This document shows, in pieces, positions 1 through 8,929 of a stretch of 64,000 nucleotides of DNA. The position numbers and the translations under genes are program-made. A model generated the notes under the pieces. The model did no database searches. It was not told where the DNA came from and saw nothing but the letters and a program-made list of their open reading frames with translations. This DNA comes from Thalassospira sp. HJ (GTDB taxonomy: Bacteria; Pseudomonadota; Alphaproteobacteria; Rhodospirillales; Thalassospiraceae), in contig NZ_JYII01000010.1 of the NCBI RefSeq assembly GCF_000948415.1, positions 124,001 to 188,000 on the forward strand. The letters run 5' to 3'. Every line of letters starts with the position of its first letter. The first letter of the stretch is position 1.

Positions 1-116
1 AGGCGCTGCTGACGGTCCGGATGCAGAATGGCTCTGGCGCGAAGGCAGATTTTGCTGAGGGCGAGCGTGTCGGTATCACCATGTCACCTGATGCCATCCG
101 GGTACTGGCGGACTGA
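1..116 (+). CDS. potA: PotA-like polyamine ABC ATPase, C-terminal end (partial)
   Basis: Only the last 37 codons are in the window, read in the frame starting at base 3 and ending at TGA 114-116. The segment ends in ...GERVGITMSPDAIRVLAD, which fits the TOBE domain that closes spermidine/putrescine transport ATPases. The stop lies two bases before the potB start, so the genes are almost certainly co-transcribed and translationally coupled. The ATPase would energise import through the permeases that follow. The assignment depends mostly on this context, because the Walker motifs are outside the window. Confidence 0.75.
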   Translation, partial: ALLTVRMQNGSGAKADFAEGERVGITMSPDAIRVLAD

Positions 117-118
117 TC

Positions 119-1009
119 ATGGGGAACATCTTACGAACCAAACGATTTTGGCTGGTCGCACCTGCGGTGGTCTATATCGGCTTCTTCATGGCCGTGCCGC
201 TGTTGCAGATGGCCTATGTTTCCGTGCTCGAACGGGGTGATTATGGCGGGGTGAACTGGGGGGCATTCTCGATGGATGCCTATATCAGCTTCATCTTCGA
301 ACGTGATCTGATGGACAATCTGGTGGTTAATACCGACTACCTGCAGATTTTTGTCCGTTCGTTCGGCCTGTCGGCAATGACGACGGTATTTGCGCTTCTG
401 CTCGGTTTCCCGACGGCGTTTTACATCTCGACCCAACCGCAAAGTCGCCGCAACTTCCTGATCTTTCTGGTGACCATTCCGTTCTGGACCAATATTCTGG
501 TGCGCAACTATGCGTGGATGCTGTTGCTGCGCAATGGCGGCCTGATTGATGGTGCCTTGAACTGGATGGGACTTGAAACCGGCGGGCTTGATGTCCTTTA
601 CACGCCCTATGCGGTGTCGATTGGCCTGACCTACACCTATCTGCCGTTCATGGTTCTGCCGATCTATGCCAGCCTTGAAAAACTTGATCATCGACTGGTC
701 GAGGCGGCCTTTGATCTTGGTGCGGACAAGCGCCGAGCGATGAGCCGGGTGATCTTGCCGCTTGCCGCACCCGGTATTGCTGCGGGTTGCATTCTGGTCT
801 TCATTCCCTGCCTTGGCGCCTATGTGACGCCGGAACTTCTGGGCGGTGGTAAGTTCATGATGATCGCCAACCTGATCGGCAGCCAATTCGGGGCTGCACG
901 TAACTGGCCGCTTGGCGCGGGGCTTGGCTTTGTGCTTCTGGCGCTCGTGCTGATCTCGATGATGGTCTATTCGTTCAAGTTCAAATCATTGCCGGAGGAA
1001 AGCCGATGA
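119..1009 (+). CDS. potB: Polyamine ABC transporter permease PotB
   Basis: 296-residue inner-membrane permease. The N-terminus (about residues 12-35) is the first membrane helix, followed by a periplasmic loop and five further hydrophobic segments. The EAA loop that docks on the ATPase is visible near residue 195 (EAAFDLGADKRRAMSRV, then LPLAAPGI). Length and motif match PotB/PotH of spermidine/putrescine importers. It begins two bases after potA, and its stop overlaps the potC start by four bases (ATGA), so this is one operon. Spermidine versus putrescine preference cannot be read from the sequence. Confidence 0.93.
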   Translation: MGNILRTKRFWLVAPAVVYIGFFMAVPLLQMAYVSVLERGDYGGVNWGAFSMDAYISFIFERDLMDNLVVNTDYLQIFVRSFGLSAMTTVFALLLGFPTAFYISTQPQSRRNFLIFLVTIPFWTNILVRNYAWMLLLRNGGLIDGALNWMGLETGGLDVLYTPYAVSIGLTYTYLPFMVLPIYASLEKLDHRLVEAAFDLGADKRRAMSRVILPLAAPGIAAGCILVFIPCLGAYVTPELLGGGKFMMIANLIGSQFGAARNWPLGAGLGFVLLALVLISMMVYSFKFKSLPEESR

Positions 1010-1800
1010 AAGTCGATGCTTCCAACCCGCTGTGGCGTTTCCGCGGGATCACCTCAACGGCAATGTTTTTCTTTGCCTATCTGTACCTTCCGATCGTCGT
1101 TCTGATTGCGCTTTCGTTTAACGAAAACCGTCTGGCGACGATCTGGACCGGTTTCACGATGGACTGGTATGTCACCGCTCTTTCCAACGATGACATGCTG
1201 CGCGCAGCTCAGAACTCCATCGTTGTCGCGGTTTCGGCAACCGTTCTGGCCACCATTGCCGCCACATTGGCAGCAATGGGCATGTCACGCGGACGGTTCA
1301 AGGGCGAGGCGGGCGTTTCGGCCATGCTGGTTCTGCCATTGCTGGTGCCGGAAATCGTGACCGCGATTGCGACCCTTCTGTTCTTTGTCGCGTTGGGGAT
1401 CAAGCTTGGTCTTCTGACGGTGATCATTGCCCATACGGTCTTTTGCATTCCGTTTGCCTATCTGCCCATCCGCGCACGGTTGGAAGGCATGGACCCCGCA
1501 TTGGTCGAAGCGGCAAACGATCTATATGCCAATGAATGGAAAGCGTTTCGGCGTGTCACCCTGCCATTGCTGTGGCCGGGGATTTTGTCAGGCGCGATGT
1601 TGTCCTTCATCATCTCGCTTGATGACTTTGTCATTTCCTATTTCGTTGGTGGGGCCGGGTCTACGACCTTGCCGATCTATATCTTTGGCATGATCCGGAT
1701 CGGGATCACGCCAGAGGTGAATGCTGTCTCTGCGATGATGTTGATTGTCTCAATCGTGTTTGTCAGCATCTCGTTCATGATTGATCGTATTCGCTACTGA
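1006..1800 (+). CDS. potC: Polyamine ABC transporter permease PotC
   Basis: 264-residue second permease subunit with six predicted membrane helices and an EAA motif near residue 168 (EAANDLYANEWKAFRRV, then TLPLLWPGI). SLDDFVISYFVGG is a typical PotC/PotI stretch. It forms the heterodimeric channel with PotB. The start overlaps the potB stop by four bases. The gap to potD is 93 bases and shows no clear terminator, so the binding protein is probably in the same transcript. Confidence 0.93.
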   Translation: MKVDASNPLWRFRGITSTAMFFFAYLYLPIVVLIALSFNENRLATIWTGFTMDWYVTALSNDDMLRAAQNSIVVAVSATVLATIAATLAAMGMSRGRFKGEAGVSAMLVLPLLVPEIVTAIATLLFFVALGIKLGLLTVIIAHTVFCIPFAYLPIRARLEGMDPALVEAANDLYANEWKAFRRVTLPLLWPGILSGAMLSFIISLDDFVISYFVGGAGSTTLPIYIFGMIRIGITPEVNAVSAMMLIVSIVFVSISFMIDRIRY

Positions 1801-1893
1801 TAACTGAAATTCCAAACGGGATGGCGGGTTCACCGGACGGGCCTGCCATCCGAATAACAAAATAATGCACCGTCCTCATTTGGGAGTCTCACG

Positions 1894-2934
1894 ATGAAAC
1901 TACGTTCCGCACTTCTGGGAGCATCCGCCATTGCCTTTTTGTCGGCCGGTTCGGCACAGGCAGCTGGCGATCTGTTTTTCTATAACTGGTCGAACTATTT
2001 TCCGCCGGAGCTGATGGAAAAGTTCGAAGAGGAAACCGGCATCAAGGTGACCCTTGATGTGTACGATTCCAACGAAACCATGCTGGCAAAGCTTCAGGCC
2101 GGTGCATCGGGCTATGACATTGCTGTCGCATCCGACTACATGGTTGACGTGATGATCAAGGAAGGCCTGGCAACCAAGTTCGATGCCAAAAGCCTTGAGA
2201 ACTTCGGCAACGTTGCCAAGCCGCATGACACCATGAAATACGATCCGGAGCGCGAATACTCCGTGACCTATCTCTGGGGCACCACCGGCTTTACTTATGA
2301 CGCGGCTGCTGTTGATGGCGAGCTTGAAAACAGCTGGAAAGAATTCTTCGAACCGCGTGAAGAATTCCGCGGCAAGATCGGCGCGCTGAACGACGAAGTC
2401 GAAATGTTCAACGCGGCGTCCTACTACGCTGGCGTTGAAAAATGCACCGAGGACCCGGCCGAAGCCCAGAAGGTCCTTGATGTTCTGATGAAACAGAAGC
2501 CCTACATTGCTGTTTACAGCTCTGAAGGCACCATCGACCGCATGTCGGCGCGTGAAGTTCAGATGCACATGCAGTGGAACGGTGCTGCTCACCGTACCAA
2601 GGAAAGCATTCCGGAAGCGGTCTTTGTCTATCCGAAGGAAGGCCTGACTTACTGGGCTGACCACTTTGTCATTCCGGACGGTGCGCCGAACCTCGAAAAC
2701 GCCAAGACCTTCATCAACTGGATGATGAAACCGGAAAACGCGGCCGAGGCCTCGAACTATGCCGGTTACATGAACTCGATCAAGGGCACTGGCGAATTCA
2801 TGGACCCGTCGCTGAATGCCGATCCGGCCGTGAACATGCCTGAAGAATATGCTGACCTTCTGATCCCATCGCAGAACTGCTCGGTCAAGGCGCGTGATCT
2901 TCGTAACCGTGTCTGGACCAAACTTAAAAACTAA
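1894..2934 (+). CDS. potD: Periplasmic polyamine-binding protein PotD/PotF
   Basis: 346 residues with a Sec signal peptide (residues 1-23, cleavage after ...GSAQA). The mature part starts DLFFYNWSNYFPPELMEKFE, the family hallmark, followed by GYDIAVASDYMV and LWGTTGFTYD. It is a cluster D substrate-binding protein that captures polyamine in the periplasm and delivers it to PotBC. Codon use is more strongly biased than that of the permeases, as is usual for the abundant binding protein. PotD and PotF cannot be separated by eye. A weak terminator-like hairpin follows at 2958-2989. Confidence 0.92.
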   Translation: MKLRSALLGASAIAFLSAGSAQAAGDLFFYNWSNYFPPELMEKFEEETGIKVTLDVYDSNETMLAKLQAGASGYDIAVASDYMVDVMIKEGLATKFDAKSLENFGNVAKPHDTMKYDPEREYSVTYLWGTTGFTYDAAAVDGELENSWKEFFEPREEFRGKIGALNDEVEMFNAASYYAGVEKCTEDPAEAQKVLDVLMKQKPYIAVYSSEGTIDRMSAREVQMHMQWNGAAHRTKESIPEAVFVYPKEGLTYWADHFVIPDGAPNLENAKTFINWMMKPENAAEASNYAGYMNSIKGTGEFMDPSLNADPAVNMPEEYADLLIPSQNCSVKARDLRNRVWTKLKN

Positions 2935-2957
2935 GTCTGGTTCGACGATTGATCGTT

Positions 2958-2989
2958 ATGATCCGGCTGTCGTCTGATGGCCGGATCAT
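2958..2989 (+). terminator. Probable terminator after potD
   Basis: Perfect 10-bp stem (2958-2967 with 2980-2989, arms ATGATCCGGC/GCCGGATCAT) with a 12-base loop, followed by GTTATTTT. The T tract is interrupted, so termination may be partial and the nitrilase gene could receive read-through from the pot operon. Confidence 0.5.
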
Positions 2990-3033
2990 GTTATTTTGCG
3001 CTCACCACCATTTTGATTTCAGGAACGCTGATC

Positions 3034-3966
3034 ATGACTTCGCCGGCATCCTTCCCCGAATATGTAACTCTGGCCCTTTGGGCAACCAACCTTGGTCGAC
3101 CGGTGGCTGATATGGCCGGATGGGCCGATCATGTGGATGCCAAAATGGCCGTGGCCGCCCAGCAGGGTGCGAAGATTTTCGTTCTGCCGGAATATGCCAG
3201 CGAACAATGGTTGGCCTTCAAACCCGAAGGCCTGCAAACCGGACAGGAAATTGCCTGGATGGCGGACCTCGCGCCCGAGGCGCGCAAATACGCAGCCGAC
3301 CTCGCCAAAAAGCACGACATGCTTCTGGTGGCGGGCAGCATGCCCTGGCACATTGATCCCGAAAACCCGGATGCCGGGCAAACCAACAGTGCGATGATCT
3401 TCACCCCCGACGGCGATGCCATCATTCAGGACAAGCTTTCCCTGACACCCGGAGAACAGGAACCGGAAAACTGGAACCTCACCCCGGGCAAGAGCTTCAA
3501 CGTCATTAAATGGCGCGGGTTGAATGTTGCGGTGCTGATCTGTCTTGATATTGAAATGCCGGCCTTGTCCTGCGTGCTTGCCCCGCTTGATATTGATCTG
3601 TTGTTGGTCCCGTCGATGACCCTCACACCATCGGGCTACAATCGCGTGTTTGGTTGTGCAAAGGCGCGTGCGGTTGAGCTGATGACGGTGGTCGGGGCCT
3701 GTGGCACGACGGGGGCTGCTGTCAACACCACCAACAACCCAACCAACTATTCCGGCTGTTCGGTCTTTACCCCGTGCGAACCGCAACTGGGCCACACCGG
3801 CCGCTTCGCCGAAACCGAACCGACCTTTGATGACGGTGCCGACGGCGAACTTCTGATTTCCAAGGATGTGCCGGTGGGACTGGTGCGCTCGCTTCGTAAT
3901 GGCGACGCCGAAGTCTGGCCGGGCGGCTGGACTGCGGGTCATGTTTCGGTCGTTAGAAACGGCTAA
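3034..3966 (+). CDS. Carbon-nitrogen hydrolase (nitrilase superfamily)
   Basis: 310-residue cytoplasmic amidase-type enzyme. The nitrilase triad is visible: Glu53 in LPEYASEQW, Lys134 in QDKLSLTPGEQEP and Cys170 in VLICLDIEMP. The ATG at 3034 was chosen over 2977 because AGGAACG lies just upstream and the family fold begins soon after. It sits behind the pot operon, so a nitrogen-salvage role on an imported amide is plausible, but substrate cannot be predicted. A bidirectional terminator follows at 3989-4019. Confidence 0.85.
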   Translation: MTSPASFPEYVTLALWATNLGRPVADMAGWADHVDAKMAVAAQQGAKIFVLPEYASEQWLAFKPEGLQTGQEIAWMADLAPEARKYAADLAKKHDMLLVAGSMPWHIDPENPDAGQTNSAMIFTPDGDAIIQDKLSLTPGEQEPENWNLTPGKSFNVIKWRGLNVAVLICLDIEMPALSCVLAPLDIDLLLVPSMTLTPSGYNRVFGCAKARAVELMTVVGACGTTGAAVNTTNNPTNYSGCSVFTPCEPQLGHTGRFAETEPTFDDGADGELLISKDVPVGLVRSLRNGDAEVWPGGWTAGHVSVVRNG

Positions 3967-3988
3967 CACTGCCACGCAGAAAAAACAG

Positions 3989-4019
3989 AGCCCTCCGGAT
4001 GATGAATGTCCGGAGGGCT
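3989..4019. terminator. Bidirectional terminator between convergent genes
   Basis: Perfect 11-bp stem AGCCCTCCGGA/TCCGGAGGGCT (3989-3999 with 4009-4019), a 9-base loop, an A-rich run on the left and T-rich bases on the right. It serves the nitrilase gene on the plus strand and the nicotinamidase-like gene on the minus strand. Confidence 0.85.
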
Positions 4020-4036
4020 TTGTTGTTGGTGCAAGT

Positions 4037-4795
4037 TTACGACGTCAGAATGTCAGAAGACTGCATGCGCGATACGCCAGCGGTGCCCATCGCCGTCCAG
4101 GCCGCTTCAAGCGACCCGTTCAGATCAATCGCCCGGCAGGCATCCTCAATCACGGAAACATTCAGCCCGGCCTTACGCGCATCCTGAGCCGACCAACTGA
4201 CACAGAAATCGGTGGCAAGTCCGCAAACATAAACGTTCTTAAGGCCGCGTTCCTGCATGTAACCGGTAAGTCCGGTTTTGGTTTCGCCGTCCGCCTCGAC
4301 AAAGGTGGAATAGCTATCCACTTCGCTATGAAATCCCTTGCGGATGATCAGCTGTGCATGCGGGATATCAAGACCCGCGGCAAGTTTGGCATCGTCCGAT
4401 CCCTGAACACAGTGATCGGGCCACAGGACCTGCGTGCCGTAATCAAGTTCGATGGTTTCAAACGGTGCCTTGCCCTCATGGCTTGAGGCAAAGGATGCAT
4501 GACCCGGGGTGTGCCAGTCCTGAGTGAAAATCACGTTTTCGAACTGCTGACCCAGCTTGTTGATGATCGGGATGATCTGATCGCCGTCACTGACTGGCAA
4601 TGTCCCGCCGGGCAGGAAGCAGTTCTGGACGTCAATGACCAGAAGGACATCGTCCTTGTTCTTGCCGATCATGCCTGATGCAAGGGCTGTGCGCGCCGAT
4701 CCCAGCAGGGATGCAGACGCGAGCGTTCCGGCACCAATGGCGCCAAGTCCGGCCAGAAACCGACGACGGTTCAGGGAATAAGAGGAATTGTTCAA
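4037..4795 (-). CDS. Tat-exported isochorismatase-family hydrolase, nicotinamidase-like
   Basis: 252 residues. Residues 9-16 (NRRRFLAG) are a twin-arginine signal followed by a hydrophobic run to about residue 40, so the enzyme is probably folded before export. Catalytic-site residues of the PncA type are visible: Asp55 (VIDVQNCF), Lys153 and Cys198 (ATDFCV). Metal ligands Asp93, His95 and His106 lie in TQDWHTPGHASFASSHEGK. The likely reaction is nicotinamide to nicotinate, or a related amide. A periplasmic location is unusual for PncA, which is normally cytoplasmic in NAD salvage. It has its own transcript, convergent with the nitrilase. Confidence 0.8.
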   Translation of the reverse strand: MNNSSYSLNRRRFLAGLGAIGAGTLASASLLGSARTALASGMIGKNKDDVLLVIDVQNCFLPGGTLPVSDGDQIIPIINKLGQQFENVIFTQDWHTPGHASFASSHEGKAPFETIELDYGTQVLWPDHCVQGSDDAKLAAGLDIPHAQLIIRKGFHSEVDSYSTFVEADGETKTGLTGYMQERGLKNVYVCGLATDFCVSWSAQDARKAGLNVSVIEDACRAIDLNGSLEAAWTAMGTAGVSRMQSSDILTS

Positions 4796-5018
4796 GATCG
4801 CCTTCCTGATGTTGGTGGCCGACGCGTCGCTTAAGATTGTCTGCTCTGGTTATTTTGCGCGGACACTTGTTATAAGTGCTTGAACGTTCCTCTGATTTCA
4901 TCAGGATTGGGCGAGAATACAGCAAAGTCAAGCGACACCAGATGCTGCCTATGCGTCAGGGGGAGGCTCCCCTGATCGCACAGTCAGGATGCCAAACACG
5001 ATCAGGAGCAAGGCGACG

Positions 5019-5912
5019 ATGAAAATTGCGGTAATGGGTGCCGGGGCGGTTGGATGCTACTACGGGGCGATGCTGGCCCGGGCCGGTCATGACGTTACCC
5101 TGATCGGGCGTCCCAACCATGTCGAGGCCATGAACCGTGATGGCTTGTTGCTCGATTTCGGATCGTCACAGGAATATGTCGCTGTCACGGGCGATACCGA
5201 TGCCGCCGGTGTTGCGGGCGCGGAAATGATCCTGTTTTGTGTGAAATCCACCGACACGATCGAGGCGGGCGAACAGATCAAACCGTTCCTGTCCGCCAAT
5301 ACCATTGTGCTCAGTCTGCAAAACGGCGTGGATAATGCCGAACGCCTAAGTGGCGTTCTTGGGCAGCCGGTTATTCCGGTGGTGGTCTATGTCGCGACCA
5401 GCATGGGCGGGCCGGGCCATGTCAAACATCATGGGCGCGGTGAGCTTGTGATTGGTCCGTCCGCGCAAAGCCAGATCGTGGTCGATACGCTGGTTCCGGC
5501 GAAAATCCCGGTCGAGGTTTCCGAAAATGCTGCCGGTGCCCTTTGGGCCAAGATGATCCTGAATTGTGCCTATAACGCGCTTTCGGCGATTACCCAGCGT
5601 CCCTATGGCGAAATCGTTCAGGGTGTTGGCGTTTGGGATGTCATGCGCAACGCAGTTGATGAATGTCTGGCGGTTGCCAAGGGGTGCGGTGTGACTGTGC
5701 CGGGTGATGTCTGGGGCGCGATTGAAAAGATCGCTGAAACCATGCCCGGTCAGTTTTCCTCGACCGCACAGGATCTGGCGCGCGGTAAAGCAAGCGAGAT
5801 TGATTTTCTCAATGGCTATATCGTGTGCAAAGGGACGGAACTTGGGATCGCAACCCCGACCAATCTGACCTTGCATGCGCTGACCAAATTGCAGGAAACC
5901 AAATCGGCGTAA
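5019..5912 (+). CDS. panE: 2-dehydropantoate 2-reductase
   Basis: 297-residue NADPH-dependent ketopantoate reductase of pantothenate biosynthesis (ApbA/PanE family). It begins MKIAVMGAGAVGCYYGAML, a Rossmann GxGxxG site, followed by FCVKSTDT and LQNGVDN. The Lys of AKMILNCAYNALSA fits the catalytic C-terminal domain. The start at 5019 is preferred to 4989 because it begins at the Rossmann strand and has AGGAG upstream. It converges on the DMT exporter gene with only eight bases between the stops. Related two-domain reductases share this fold, so pantoate specificity is likely but not certain. Confidence 0.85.
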   Translation: MKIAVMGAGAVGCYYGAMLARAGHDVTLIGRPNHVEAMNRDGLLLDFGSSQEYVAVTGDTDAAGVAGAEMILFCVKSTDTIEAGEQIKPFLSANTIVLSLQNGVDNAERLSGVLGQPVIPVVVYVATSMGGPGHVKHHGRGELVIGPSAQSQIVVDTLVPAKIPVEVSENAAGALWAKMILNCAYNALSAITQRPYGEIVQGVGVWDVMRNAVDECLAVAKGCGVTVPGDVWGAIEKIAETMPGQFSSTAQDLARGKASEIDFLNGYIVCKGTELGIATPTNLTLHALTKLQETKSA

Positions 5913-5920
5913 TTGCCTGA

Positions 5921-6862
5921 TTATTCTGCCGGGGAGTTTGCCGGTTCGGTTGCGCCTTCGGGTGATCTTTTGAACTTGCGGGCAACTGCTGCAACGATCT
6001 GATCGTTAAACATCACCAATGCGGCGGCGGCGACGATGAAAACGCCTCCCATCAGGCTGATCGGTGCGGGCAGGACGCCAAAGACGACAAGATCAAGAAC
6101 GATCGCCCAGATCATGGCGGTATACTCAAACGCCGAAAGGGTCGACGCCGGGGCCCGTGCAAGTGCCTCGGTCATGGCGATGTGGGCGAGGCCACCCGTT
6201 ATGCCAGCACCAATTAGATAAACGATATTGTCTACTGAAAGTGGCGCCCAGCCAAACGGGATGGTCAAAAGACCGCCGATGGAACAGATCACCGCAAAGT
6301 AAAAGGCAATCGTGCCGGATGGCTCCGTGGTCGTCAGCGCCTTGATTTGCACCTTGGCAAAGGCAGTGGTAATCGCAAAGGCTACACCTGCCCCGATGCC
6401 GATCAGGGTGTTGTGATCCAGTCCCGGTGTGGACAGCATCGGCCAGAGCATCAGGAACACACCGGCAAAACCGCCAATGGTCGCACCGATCACAAGCCAG
6501 CCTGGGTTTTCACGAAGCGTAATTATCGCAACCGGGATCAGGATCAGTGGGGCCAGGAAGCCAAGGGCGGTGGCCAGCGCCAGCGGAAGATACGCCAGTG
6601 ACACGAACGCCAGAAACATCGAAATACAGCCATAGGTGCTGCGTTTCAAATGGCCAAGCGGGCGTTTGGTCCGAAGGGCTCTGGGGAACTGATTGCGCCA
6701 CATCAGATAAAGCACAATCGGGATCAGCGCGACACTGCTGCGCCAGAAGACGATCTGGCCGGTCGGGGCTTCGAATGACGCCAAGCGGACAAGCAGGTTC
6801 ATCACCCCGAACAATCCGGTCGCGGCAAGGCGTAACCCAATTCCAGACCAGAAGCTGTTCAT
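5921..6862 (-). CDS. EamA/DMT-family exporter
   Basis: 313-residue membrane protein with about ten hydrophobic segments in two EamA repeats (residues about 10-145 and 155-290), as in RhaT/RarD-like drug/metabolite transporters. ATG 6862 directly follows a GTG in the same frame; GGGATAAAC lies upstream of both, and ATG is preferred. The C-terminal tail (ARKFKRSPEGATEPANSPAE) is short and hydrophilic. The substrate is unknown; amino acids or metabolites are common in the family. It has no functional partner nearby. Confidence 0.85.
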   Translation of the reverse strand: MNSFWSGIGLRLAATGLFGVMNLLVRLASFEAPTGQIVFWRSSVALIPIVLYLMWRNQFPRALRTKRPLGHLKRSTYGCISMFLAFVSLAYLPLALATALGFLAPLILIPVAIITLRENPGWLVIGATIGGFAGVFLMLWPMLSTPGLDHNTLIGIGAGVAFAITTAFAKVQIKALTTTEPSGTIAFYFAVICSIGGLLTIPFGWAPLSVDNIVYLIGAGITGGLAHIAMTEALARAPASTLSAFEYTAMIWAIVLDLVVFGVLPAPISLMGGVFIVAAAALVMFNDQIVAAVARKFKRSPEGATEPANSPAE

Positions 6863-6996
6863 CACGTTTATCCCGAATGGTGGCCGGTCATCTGACCTGC
6901 GTTCAGGAGTATCGCAAGTTCAGAAAGGGCAATACTGATAAATTTTCATGTCTGACTGCATGATAATTCAATGCACTGGCTCTAAAGTCGTTAGCA

Positions 6997-8040
6997 TTAC
7001 AGGGAATGCAGCCATTTTTCATAGCGGGTATCGCGTTCTTCGTCGCTGGCATCCGGAATGCCTTTCCGCACGGCCTGCGCATTGCGGCGAAAATCGCCCG
7101 GCGTCATATCGTACTTTTCACGAAACGCACGGATGAAACTTGTGTCGCTGGCAAAGCCACATTCAAGCGCGATGTCATAAAGTGACCGGTTGCGTTCAGC
7201 CGGCGAGCCCAGCAACGACATAGCATGGCGCAGGCGCAAATCCCGGATGAAGCGATAAACCCCGCCGTGATCTTCCATCAACTGATAAAGCTTGGACCGC
7301 GAAATACCCAATTCACGCGCTGCGCGGTCCGGTGTCAGATCCGGGGATTTGAAGTTCTTGCGGAAGTACTGGCGGATCAGGGCCATGGTTTCGAGGTTTT
7401 GTCTTTGATGGGCCGTTTCCGATGTTCCGCCATGGGCCGCGTTCAGGCAGGTGGCCAGGACTTCGACAAAACTGTTTTCAAGGACGCTGGCCTGTTCCGG
7501 GCTGAAGGAATGTGCGTTTTCCTTAAAGGACAGCATCATGCTGGCAAGAATGCGCACCATCGGATCACGCGGGCTTAGAAACCGCATATTGTGATCTTCG
7601 GGAAGGGTCAGGCGGTTCTCAAGCAGCTTGCGGGGGAAGATCATGACAAGGTTGTCGAAATCTGTCGTGACGGCCGTTGCGACCTGTGAAAGGTCCTGAA
7701 ACAGCAACCCGCCCTGGGCAAGGCTTCCGCCGTCCTTGCCTTCTTCTGACGACATGCCCCCGCCATGAAAATACTGAACCATATAATGGTCCATGCCATC
7801 AGCTGCGATTGCCGATGGGCTGCGTTTCCAGAACTGATGTTTGCTGATTGTCCGGGCGAGCATCATCGAGCCCATCAGATCGGCATCCAGTGTCGCATGG
7901 AAATCGTTCTTGCGGATGTCGGGAACTGTTTCGACATCAAAGATGCAATCAATGCTGCTTTTCCAGATGTCATAACGCACCGACATCGGAAGGTCATTGA
8001 CCGTAAAAAAGGTGTGAGTGTTCTGTGGTGTGTCTGTCAT
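6997..8040 (-). CDS. AraC-family transcriptional regulator (AraC-binding-2 N-domain)
   Basis: 347 residues. The first 200 or so resemble the cupin-like AraC_binding_2 sensor domain of AraC regulators (...MDHYMVQYFHGGG, FQDLSQ). The C-terminal 100 hold two helix-turn-helix units: ELGISRSKLYQLMED and, near the end, DIALECGFASDTSFIRAFRE. ATG 8040 has GGGGA upstream and is preferred to 8070. It is divergent from an orphan gene at 8456, and the intergenic DNA carries paired TTTTGGAC motifs facing both genes. That suggests autoregulation and activation of the orphan pair, which is inference from position and spacing. Confidence 0.9.
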   Translation of the reverse strand: MTDTPQNTHTFFTVNDLPMSVRYDIWKSSIDCIFDVETVPDIRKNDFHATLDADLMGSMMLARTISKHQFWKRSPSAIAADGMDHYMVQYFHGGGMSSEEGKDGGSLAQGGLLFQDLSQVATAVTTDFDNLVMIFPRKLLENRLTLPEDHNMRFLSPRDPMVRILASMMLSFKENAHSFSPEQASVLENSFVEVLATCLNAAHGGTSETAHQRQNLETMALIRQYFRKNFKSPDLTPDRAARELGISRSKLYQLMEDHGGVYRFIRDLRLRHAMSLLGSPAERNRSLYDIALECGFASDTSFIRAFREKYDMTPGDFRRNAQAVRKGIPDASDEERDTRYEKWLHSL

Positions 8041-8167
8041 GCCTGATCCCCGGTTTTGCTTTAAAAGCAAACAACGCTACTTGCGCCGGTCAATTCTGGT
8101 GTCGAACGCTAAGGTCGAACAACTCCATAAGTTTTGTATGATATGACTAGTCCTTCCTATCCGTCAA

Positions 8168-8208
8168 AGTCCAAAAAGTATAGTGTTGCCTATAAATAAG
8201 TCCAAAAA
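8168..8208 (-). promoter_or_regulatory. Paired AGTCCAAAAA operator-like repeats upstream of the araC-type gene
   Basis: AGTCCAAAAA occurs at 8168-8177 and again, identically, at 8199-8208, 31 bases apart (three helical turns). On the minus strand they read TTTTTGGACT, facing the AraC-type gene. The same core reappears on the plus strand at 8301-8330. Binding by the adjacent regulator is inferred. Confidence 0.45.
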
Positions 8209-8262
8209 TGCGAGTATTTCGTAACGTCAATAGCTTGGCAGTGTTGGCCCTAGCCAAAAGAA

Positions 8263-8286
8263 CAAGCCAACTAGCTGCTTGGCTTG
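8263..8286. repeat. Palindrome in the araC/orphan intergenic region
   Basis: Perfect 8-bp arms CAAGCCAA (8263-8270) and TTGGCTTG (8279-8286) with an 8-base spacer. It lies between the two TTTTGGAC pairs and could be an operator for a dimeric protein. No T tract follows, so it is not a typical terminator. Confidence 0.35.
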
Positions 8287-8300
8287 CCATAACCGATCAA

Positions 8301-8330
8301 TTTTGGACGATATGCATATTCTTTTGGACG
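8301..8330 (+). promoter_or_regulatory. TTTTGGAC direct repeat, 21-bp period, upstream of orphan gene 1
   Basis: TTTTGGAC at 8301-8308 and 8322-8329, start-to-start 21 bases (two helical turns), the geometry expected of an AraC-type activator site. The spacer contains the palindrome ATATGCATAT. The 30-base block aligns without gaps to 9018-9047 at 23 of 30 positions. Confidence 0.55.
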
Positions 8331-8455
8331 CCTCGTACATCGGGACTGCATTCACCATGTTAGACCTATAAAAAAACTCGCCCGTCCCGTGAACAGAATA
8401 AAATAACGAGGGTCGGTGCTATCAGTGTGACGTGATATTTTCTCTGGGGGAGAAT

Positions 8456-8929
8456 ATGGACCTTATTGAGGTGCCGTCAGCGCGACCAAAATCGCGCACG
8501 GAAAAACGTGATCGTGATCGCGCGGAAAGGGCAATGCCGTCAAAGGCACCTGAAGCGAAAGCTCAGAGCGACAATTCATCCAAATTCGCCAATGCGGGAT
8601 TTGGCGGACCTGATTGCGATACACTTGCGCCGCTTGCGCGGATGATCCTTGTGCTTGAGGGCATCCGGTCCTGTGCTAATGACAAGGTATTGTCCGCAGT
8701 CAAGGACGATTCCGGTAAAGTCGGCGGTGAGGGCCAAAGTGCGTCGGCGCAGTCCGAGGTCAAAACGGGTTGGGCTCCCTGTGTTCTGGCAGATATGCAG
8801 TGCATGTTTGAACGTGACTGGACCCCGGATCCGATCCGGCGTGAAAGTGCAAGGCTGTTTGGCGCGACCATCATTCCAGTAAATGACACAAAATCTTTGA
8901 CCGACCGGTCGGAAACACTGCGAAGCTAG
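8456..8929 (+). CDS. Hypothetical protein, orphan paralogue 1
   Basis: 157 residues, not recognised. ATG 8456 was chosen over 8432 because GGGGGA lies five bases upstream and the same leader (TTCTCTGGGG) precedes the paralogue at 9189. The N-terminal 45 residues are charged and probably disordered. From about residue 58 a helical region contains LVLEGIRSCANDKVLSAVKDD, then a GW pair followed by MQCMF and a P...G...P tail. The second half resembles that of the next gene (EG[IL]R, A.K.D, GW, M). There is no signal peptide or membrane segment. Expression is probably controlled by the AraC-type regulator encoded divergently. Confidence 0.65.
   Translation: MDLIEVPSARPKSRTEKRDRDRAERAMPSKAPEAKAQSDNSSKFANAGFGGPDCDTLAPLARMILVLEGIRSCANDKVLSAVKDDSGKVGGEGQSASAQSEVKTGWAPCVLADMQCMFERDWTPDPIRRESARLFGATIIPVNDTKSLTDRSETLRS

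Noticed and set aside
4956-4975. TCAGGGG...CCCCTGA hairpin upstream of panE as a terminator or riboswitch
   Set aside because: A 7-bp stem without T tract; no known riboswitch core around it.
4998-5018. Longer panE start at 4989
   Set aside because: The extra ten residues precede the Rossmann strand, which in this family is at the very N-terminus, and AGGAG serves the start at 5019.
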